From Phoenix dactylifera (lineage: Eukaryota > Streptophyta > Magnoliopsida > Arecales > Arecaceae), in the NCBI RefSeq assembly GCF_009389715.1, contig NC_052393.1:4836001-4900000 (forward strand): a DNA stretch of 64,000 bases, written 5' to 3'. This document shows, in pieces, positions 57,380 through 64,000 of the stretch (the first letter of the stretch is position 1; each line of letters begins with the position of its first letter). Position numbers and translations under genes: made by a program. The notes beneath the pieces are model-generated. The model was not told where the DNA came from. It was given only the letters and a program-made list of their open reading frames with translations, and made no database searches.

Positions 57380-60300
57380 ACCTATCGTATTTATGCTGCG
57401 GGGATGATGACGATGATGTTGGTTGACGTGTTTCGATGTACAATCTTCCTACCATATTCCGTATATCGGAAAGGTTGTGATTTCCTGCTGCAATTGTTCC
57501 TGCGTTTTGACTGTTTTTTAAGTTTTTCTTCCTTCACTGGCCTTTTAAATATCTGCCTTAAAAATCTGTGTGTGTGTAATAATCTGTCGGAGTGCGTAAA
57601 GGGTTTTTTTTAATGCCTGTTTGGATGCATGTAGGAGCTGACGCAGGACATGCTTATCAGATTAAGCAGCAATTCGTGTTCATGAGATACATAGTAATTC
57701 GGTGTTAGAGTGGATTGGTTTCTGATAGGAACATGGATTAGTGCAATGCAATGTCGATTGTTGTTCATGCATTCCAGAATTTTTTGAGTTCTAGTTCGGG
57801 AACAGGCAAGAATAAGCCATAGTTATCCTAACTGAATAAAGTGGAATAATTTCTTTTGGATAATTAGTTTATACAATATCAATAGCAAATATTTGTTTGG
57901 TTGAAGAGGCAAAAATATGTTTAAACTTTTTGATTACTTTTTATTAACTGATTTAAGAGAAATGGTGATGGGATAAAAACGAAGAACACCGCCGATCTAA
58001 ACAATCATCTGTTGCCACTTTCCCCGGTTTGACCGCGTGTTTGTCCGGATAGGTGGGGATAAAGATCGTTTTCCTGTTCGGGACAGAGTTTGGTGCTTTA
58101 GCATTGTTGCACCACGAGGAATACGCAGCCTTGTATGCTACAGATCAGCAATGACAGCACTCACAGGCGTAAATTTTGACTCATGCCCCATATTGCATGC
58201 GCTAATATTTAAAATGTAAAATAATTATCCTTAATTAAAGTGACATTTTAAAATTAGGAAATATCTTTTGAGAGGAATTTTTTTTCTTTTTCAAGAGTGG
58301 TACGTTCTGCTTAATCCGAGCTGTTTGGAATTAAATGTGCATTCGATTCGCAATAGAAATTAGAATCGAAAGGTTTTTAGGTAAATTCTTGAAAGACCAA
58401 TTAAGCAGTAGATTATTTTTAAAAAAATAAATTTTTTAAGTGAATCAGGTGGATATTAGAAGGAGAGCTGTGATTAAATTTTGGAAGATTAGGGCATTTT
58501 TATTTTTTCATAAAATGAGAATAAAATTTCTACGAACTAAACAATAGAAGTGGGAGTCACTAATGTTCATTTCTATTCTATAGTCTAACTCATGTCTTTC
58601 TAGAGGAATTAAAGAAAGGCCGTTAGGACGGGCATGAGGTTGGAGTGGGCCGGGCAATGTTTCTCTTGTAAAGTAAATGCATTCATGCAAAGGAGGTTGT
58701 GTGGGGGATAACGTGTCATCGTTTCTTTGCGTCAGCACCAAGATATGCTGTTGGAATTTGGAATGATTGGCCCTTTTGTTAACTTGTAATATGAGCATTC
58801 TGCTTGTTGCTTTTGGTATGGTTGCAAAGGGAATGCACCTTTATAAGGGGAGTACAGGTTTATTGCCTTTGGTTGTGATGCTCCATAAACTTTACCAGAG
58901 ATGCATGTGTAGGTGGATTCGATTCTTTGATTTAGCATGAACGATGGAAGTTGATCCTTCAGCAATACCATGAGCGATCTGGATGGGTCATTGACATTAT
59001 TTTCGTTAGATCAGTCCTCGACATTATTTTCTCGATGTACAGAATTTTTTCTTTTTTTAAAAAAAAAATTGTTTCTAAAAGACAACGGATTTCCCTATTG
59101 TTTCAGAGAATTTTATTTCTTTTTTTTTCAAGGAAATACAATTTAGAGAAATTGTATCTCTAATCCAGACCGTTCTTTACTTCAAAAGAAGAAATCCAAG
59201 TGGTTCTTGCAAACTACGATGCAGCCACTAGTCGCACTAGTTTGCCGGATCTAAATTGGAACTCTTGGAGGGGGCTCTTAAGGCTTAACATCATTAATTA
59301 TTGCGTGCGGACTATGTTATAACCACCACTTGCATCTTCGAAATGAATTGAAAAAGTAGCAGTAAAGAAAGAATACTTCATCTTTTCCAAAACTTGTTCA
59401 AATCACTGGTTACCTGAACTAGCATTTCGCCTCTAACAAACCACCTGTCCACTATATCTGGCATTGAAAAGCTGGGTTCACATCAGCTTTAGAGAGATTG
59501 TTGGATAGATGCAGCAGCATCCATAAGGAAAACAAATAATTTGCTTAAAGCTTTCTTTCTCTTTTCTTCCTTCCTTTCATTTACATACGGCATCCAAGCC
59601 AAACTTAAATGTCACAAAAACATATGCATACAGGCTTTTATTTCTGGTAAATCGGATATATTATACCATTCTTGTATAGTTACATATGTGAAAGTTAGAA
59701 TTAATATAGAATATCTAAGAACAGAGCAAAAGCTCAGTTCCATGATGTAATCCTAATATGGTTAGCCACATAAGCCGCCACCTAATCAACAATGCTGGCT
59801 TTCCTGTAAATATGTGTCGTTTTCAAAGAAAGTAGGGAATCTAATATTTGCCAACAACTTTAGCTAGTCTATATAGAAAGCAATGTTGAGAGCTACCTAA
59901 CAACTGTCGATGAATCCCTCTATAAGATGGTGTGGAAAGCTCTTGAGAGTTTTATAGTATAAATCAATCATTTCCATATAGCATGCAGTTCTAATATCGA
60001 AATCATAGTATCAAAGACACTTAAGTCCATCTGCAGCTATTAGAGTACCGTGGTGCTTCTGATAACAAAGCCTTCTCCACCAACAATATATAGTTTAAAT
60101 GGAGAGAGCTTTTTGGTAGCAAGTAGTACACTGGCTAGCACTTTGCCCTCGATAGAGTTACCCTTACCACCCCATGTCATTGTTTGTGCCACATGACATT
60201 AGTAAGTTATGGATTTTCAGTAATGTTTAGCTCTTATATCCAGCCAATGAGCCAAGCGAATGGGTGGTGGTCAACAAGGACCACTTTCTCTCATTTTCTC

Positions 60301-60530
60301 CTAAATTATTGTGTTTGTTTTATAACGAGAGACGTTCTTGTTGGTAACTCAGCCGAGATTGTATGGATTCTTACAGGATACCAGCTGTTGGTCAGAAGAA
60401 CGCTAGAAAGAGTTGCAAGTGGATCGATCCCAACTCGATTCTTTCCCAAGAATTGATAGAGTGTCACAGATGTTCAGTTGTATTGTGCACATTTACAAAT
60501 AACTGCAAGCTAAACAATTCAGCTCCTGAA
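57380..60530. other. No gene visible
   Basis: Frames up to 96 codons without motifs on both strands. A stretch starting 'gcctgtttggatgcatg' near 57615 resembles a MITE end but no partner was found. Confidence 0.4.
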
Positions 60531-60534
60531 AAGA

Positions 60535-60850
60535 TGTAACAACTAAAATCTCATCCAAAAAAAAAAAGGCTAGGGAAGGTATGACGGCCGACATCTCACT
60601 CATAAAAAAATTTGTGTAAATATCTAAATCTTTCTGGTGCATAATTGATATGCGACTAAATATATATCAACACGGACTCTCGCATACTCTCAAATACAAT
60701 CAATTCAATCATTCCCATGTAGGCACATGTTTTGTGCCATATCCATTTTGCATTATGGAGATCTTAGGTACTTATGCAGGATCCAAGAACTCAAATAATA
60801 CCTTCTTGCTTATCTCTTTTTGATGAGGCTATAGGTTGTTGCAAATAATC
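60535..60850. mobile_element. Two TRIM remnants in opposite orientations
   Basis: 60540-60700 is a degenerate TRIM LTR in minus orientation ('aaaaggctagggaaggta', 'gcgactaaatatatatcaac'). 60718-60845 is one in plus orientation ('gtaggcacatgttttgtgcc', 'acttatgcaggatccaag', 'aggttgttgcaaat'). Confidence 0.6.
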
Positions 60851-60899
60851 GACCATGGTGATGACTGAATGTGATTGAATTTATATCCTTAAATTTATA

Positions 60900-62210
60900 T
60901 CATTCTAGAAATTTGGTTGAAAAAAATTTCATTTCCACAAAATAAAATAAATGCTCCAATCTTTCAAAATTCAATCCTTACACTGATCTAGTATCCAAAT
61001 CCCATTTCAATTCTTATTCCGGTTCCAATGCGCCTGGATATGGCCAATACGATTTTCATTCCAATTTCACGAACTTTAGTTCCTTTTGATACTTTTCCCT
61101 CTTTCTTTTAATTTTTGTCCCACGACTGCTACTCAATACCGATGGTGCCTCGGACAGAACCTAAAGCGTTGCAAAAAATAAAGAGCTTCCCAAAACCAGA
61201 GACTTGAAAAGTAGCCATGGTTCAAATCTGGAAAAATGGCCGAGGTGGATTTAGTGTTTGGTGGGAAATGCTAGACAATAAGCATACAAAAGGCATAACC
61301 TTCCGAGTGGATTCTTGGTCTAGTCACTCACTCACCTACACCTCAAATCTGGAGAAAACGGCCAAATTGGATCGACACTTTTGACAGGCAAAGCAAAAGT
61401 TTGCTGCAAATTAATTTTATTGGTTGTAAATTTTGCATCACCTACCTTGACCACACAACATATATCCCAGCTAAGAAGACAGCAAACCTAGCAATTAAGT
61501 ATTGGGTCATGCATTCATTAAATGCCATAAATAATAACAGCCACTTCTTAAATCTGGTAAAACACAAGATAGCATCATATGCTTCTCCTGGTAAATCTTT
61601 AATTTTCTCGTGCAAGGGACAACCATGGCTGATGATGGAGACAGTTTGTCCGAACAAGTCCTGGCTCATCTAGTAACAAATTAAAATAGCTGCCTCAATT
61701 TGTTCACAATATTACTCAGGCACAAAATAATGAAAGATTACTGAGGAATAACTCATTAAAGGAGATTACTGCCAGACAGACAACTTTAATGACCTCATTG
61801 CGGAACTTGACATTTTCCTGCCAAGACTCAAACCCAAAATGATTGTTCGCATCTGTATCATAGTCAATGAACTGAAAAACCCATAAACAAATCAATGCAG
61901 ATACCTGAAACCCCTGAAATCAGAAGGGAACCAGAAAAAATAAATAAATAAAATGAGAAGCTCTGCATCATTGCATTTTGGGTGCATGATACAATCTCAC
62001 CACTTCCAGTAATATCAGACCAGCAAAGATTAGTCCTACAATCTAACCTGCAAAGTCAAGCAGGGGATTCATGAATTAACATTTGCACTGAATGCAACAG
62101 TAGTTGTATGAGATCTTGGAATGTCATCTACAACGAAAACAGCCGCAATTAGGGGACGTAATAATTGTTGAGTCATAATTGCTGTCAATATACTTACCAG
62201 ACGACCTTTA
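60900..62210. other. No confirmed gene
   Basis: No complete exon structure. On the minus strand about 61890-61790 reads 'FIDYDTDANNHFGFESWQEN' without a stop. It looks protein-like, but I could not assign or bound it. Confidence 0.35.
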
Positions 62211-62213
62211 GCA

Positions 62214-62312
62214 TTATGATTCAGCTACTAATGATTTTAACTTCTCGCGGACCTTGGGAACATCATCAGCTTTTACAACCATGACTAGTCCCATCTCCTT
62301 GTAATTCTTCAA
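62214..62312 (-). CDS. Last exon of an unrecognised gene
   Basis: On the minus strand a good acceptor ('gttcttctgcag') precedes 33 codons including the stop TAA (62216-62214). They read 'LKNYKEMGLVMVVKADD', then 'VPKVREKLKSLVAES'. The composition, the hydrophobic strand LVMVV followed by an amphipathic helix, and the clean acceptor argue for a real C-terminal exon. I do not recognise the family. Upstream exons should lie at higher coordinates, possibly beyond the window, and I could not pick them out. Confidence 0.4.
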   Translation of the reverse strand: MKNYKEMGLVMVVKADDVPKVREKLKSLVAES

Positions 62313-62319
62313 CTGCAGA

Positions 62320-63695
62320 AGAACATAAATTCCATGGTTAACCTGCCTTAAAAGTCACAAAAAATGATAACTTGCACTAGAAACACACACAACAATGGAA
62401 AAGAAGAATATATTCAACCATGAATCCTATCTATTCAGAGCCAGCTTCATGAAACTAGTTATGAAGATATAATCAGTGTGTTGTATCCTACATTAATAAA
62501 CTCTTTTGAAATTCTGCTGAGTCATGACTTAAATAAACACCTCTTTCACCACCACTATTCAAGAAACTTCCGGGCCTATTCTCTTTTAAATAATTTTCCT
62601 TTTCCGGTGAATGGTACTTTTCCTTCAATGAACAAAATCAGGCCACTTTATTCAGTTTCCGCTCATTCATAAGGCAAAAGAGACATCATTTAATGCTTCC
62701 TCTTTTAACAATAATACAAACAACAAGAAAAAATAAATCAATTGTATCAGCCCGTTAATAAGTTGCAGTCAGAATTTTTCTGACAGTTCCATCCAAGTGG
62801 GGTATCATAAGCTCTCATGAGAGTCTCCATTTGTTTAGGGAGTTCCAATTAGCACAACAAAGAATTTGATGTCCAATTACTACGCATATATTAAGCTTTG
62901 ATCAAGAAAAATGAATAATTATAACCTGTAATTATCGTTACAAGTTAGTTTGAAAAAAATATTTGGAAATTACTGATAACTGGACACACAATAGGGTTTC
63001 TAGCATAAGAAAATGGAAAAACAGAAAATACAAAGAATGAAAGAAATACAATGAACAGTAGATCTGGTTTGCTGCTTCAAAGGGACAATGGGATGAAATC
63101 CATGACCAATTACTTTTTCTCTGTTGCAAAGAATGTCCCAAAATTTTTTTTGGAGTGGCAGGGCACTTAAAATCCCATTCTCTTTCATTCAGTCTGCCTT
63201 CCCACAAACCAAATACTCTTTATCACTAAAATGACTCCAACAGAATTTTGGAGGGGTGGTTGAACCTTACCTTTCCTCTCCTTTATCCACCTTTCCAGTA
63301 CAATGACAGTATTAAACAAGAAATTTTCTTAAAATATGATTCTCCTGCTCATATCCAGATTTAGTGCTCACACTCAGATTAATATAAACAATTAGTTAAA
63401 CAAGATTCACTTAAACCACAACCTAGGATAAATTCAACATAAACGAACCTTCCATTTCATTAGAGACTAATAATACTTGAATTTTGCAGATGCTTCCTCT
63501 GTATTTTAGGTGCATAACCACTAAAACAAGTCATGGGCCTGAACCATTTAAATGACCGAGCAGTCCACTAAAACTTACAGGCTATGATATCAATGAGTTA
63601 GGGACATCAAGCCCGTAGAGCCTAATACTTTTGTGGCAGTTCTCTAAAAACTATGACTATTTGCATCCTCATCCGGACTCATATTTGAAGCCTTA
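62320..63695. other. No gene identified; possibly introns of the gene ending at 62214
   Basis: AT-rich sequence with short frames only. If the terminal exon at 62214-62312 is real, this stretch would be largely intronic on the minus strand. Confidence 0.35.
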
Positions 63696-63700
63696 GCTAA

Positions 63701-64000
63701 GGGGCTATTTGGATATTCCTACAGGATTGGACTGGAAATCCTGAAGAAATTGGGCCCATTGGCCCATTTATCTTGCATTTTCTAAGAGCCTGTCCAAACC
63801 TAGCTTAAATCCTAGCCTTTGGGCTGAAGGAAAAAAAAGGACCTATGGGCTGGGTAGTATTTTTCTCTTCCTATGGAGTTCTTTTTTTTCTTCCTACAGG
63901 ATTTGGGCTGGGTGGTATTGGTTGATATAGGGTCATGCTTAAATGGATGGCCCAATCCATAAATCCTATAGAATTTTCAGCCCAATCCTGTAGAAATGTC
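63701..64000. mobile_element. MITE with inverted ends, cut by the window edge
   Basis: The left end 'ggggctatttggatattcct' is followed by 'acaggattggactgg'. The window's last bases, reverse-complemented, read 'gacatttctacaggattggg'. The two ends are imperfect inverted repeats, and the right terminus would lie just beyond 64000. The interior repeats 'gcccaatcc' and 'gggctgg' motifs. Non-coding. Confidence 0.65.

Noticed and set aside
61442..61673. Frames of 75 and 90 codons on opposite strands
   Set aside because: Complementary open frames of this length are expected by chance, and no motif or splice structure supports either.

Overview
The window is nuclear DNA of a flowering plant, most likely a non-grass monocot; a palm is my guess from the general look of the LTR elements, not a proof. 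The evidence is GT-AG introns, plant gene families (DNA topoisomerase II, RALF peptide, LEA_3, RCD1/SRO, NO VEIN-like) and a dense load of plant-type retrotransposons. There are no prokaryotic operons, CRISPR arrays or rRNA/tRNA genes that I can support.

Layout, left to right. 0.15-3.2 kb: an array of diverged TRIM elements (short LTR elements with no coding capacity), interrupted by a 5'-truncated LINE that still has a 533-codon frame. 7.3-8.4 kb (minus): two 5' exons of a NO VEIN-like gene whose remainder is not visible in the 7.3 kb to the left; a (TA)n/(GTAT)n block lies just upstream. 8.8-12.1 kb: an AT-rich MITE-like element, a degenerate TRIM array and a complete 260-bp TRIM with identical LTRs. 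12.9-19.7 kb: a young, complete, non-autonomous LTR retrotransposon with 2.28-kb LTRs, a perfect target-site duplication (TSD) and seven perfect hairpins in each LTR's 5' part. 21.4-22.1 kb (minus): PARP and RST exons of an RCD1/SRO-like gene with frame damage, beside a complete 438-bp TRIM. 24.07-31.89 kb (plus): a complete 21-exon TOP2 gene coding for 1472 aa. 32.8-39.7 kb: a direct repeat with primer-site-like motifs, a decayed Tekay/Del-like Ty3/gypsy fragment (RNase H end, integrase, chromodomain) with its 3' LTR, and a separate solo LTR. 39.9-40.3 kb: a LINE fragment. 41.66-42.07 kb (plus): a RALF34-like precursor gene with a frameshift in the mature peptide. 42.6-46.5 kb: TRIM remnants, a ~110-bp tandem array and a truncated LTR fused to a TRIM 3' end. 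48.8-49.2 kb: a complete 439-bp TRIM. 51.03-51.75 kb: a solo LTR. 55.66-57.26 kb (plus): a two-exon LEA_3-like gene. 62.2-62.3 kb (minus): the last exon of an unrecognised gene. The right edge cuts a MITE.

The genes do not form a pathway; each is an independent nuclear locus. What unifies the window is its mobile-element history: two distinct miniature LTR families (LTRs of 80 and 137 bp), three related large LTRs sharing an intron-like splice-site pair, one LINE lineage that hit both a TRIM and TOP2 intron 1, and an AT-rich MITE-like family in opposite orientations. All assignments come from reading the sequence; no database search was possible.
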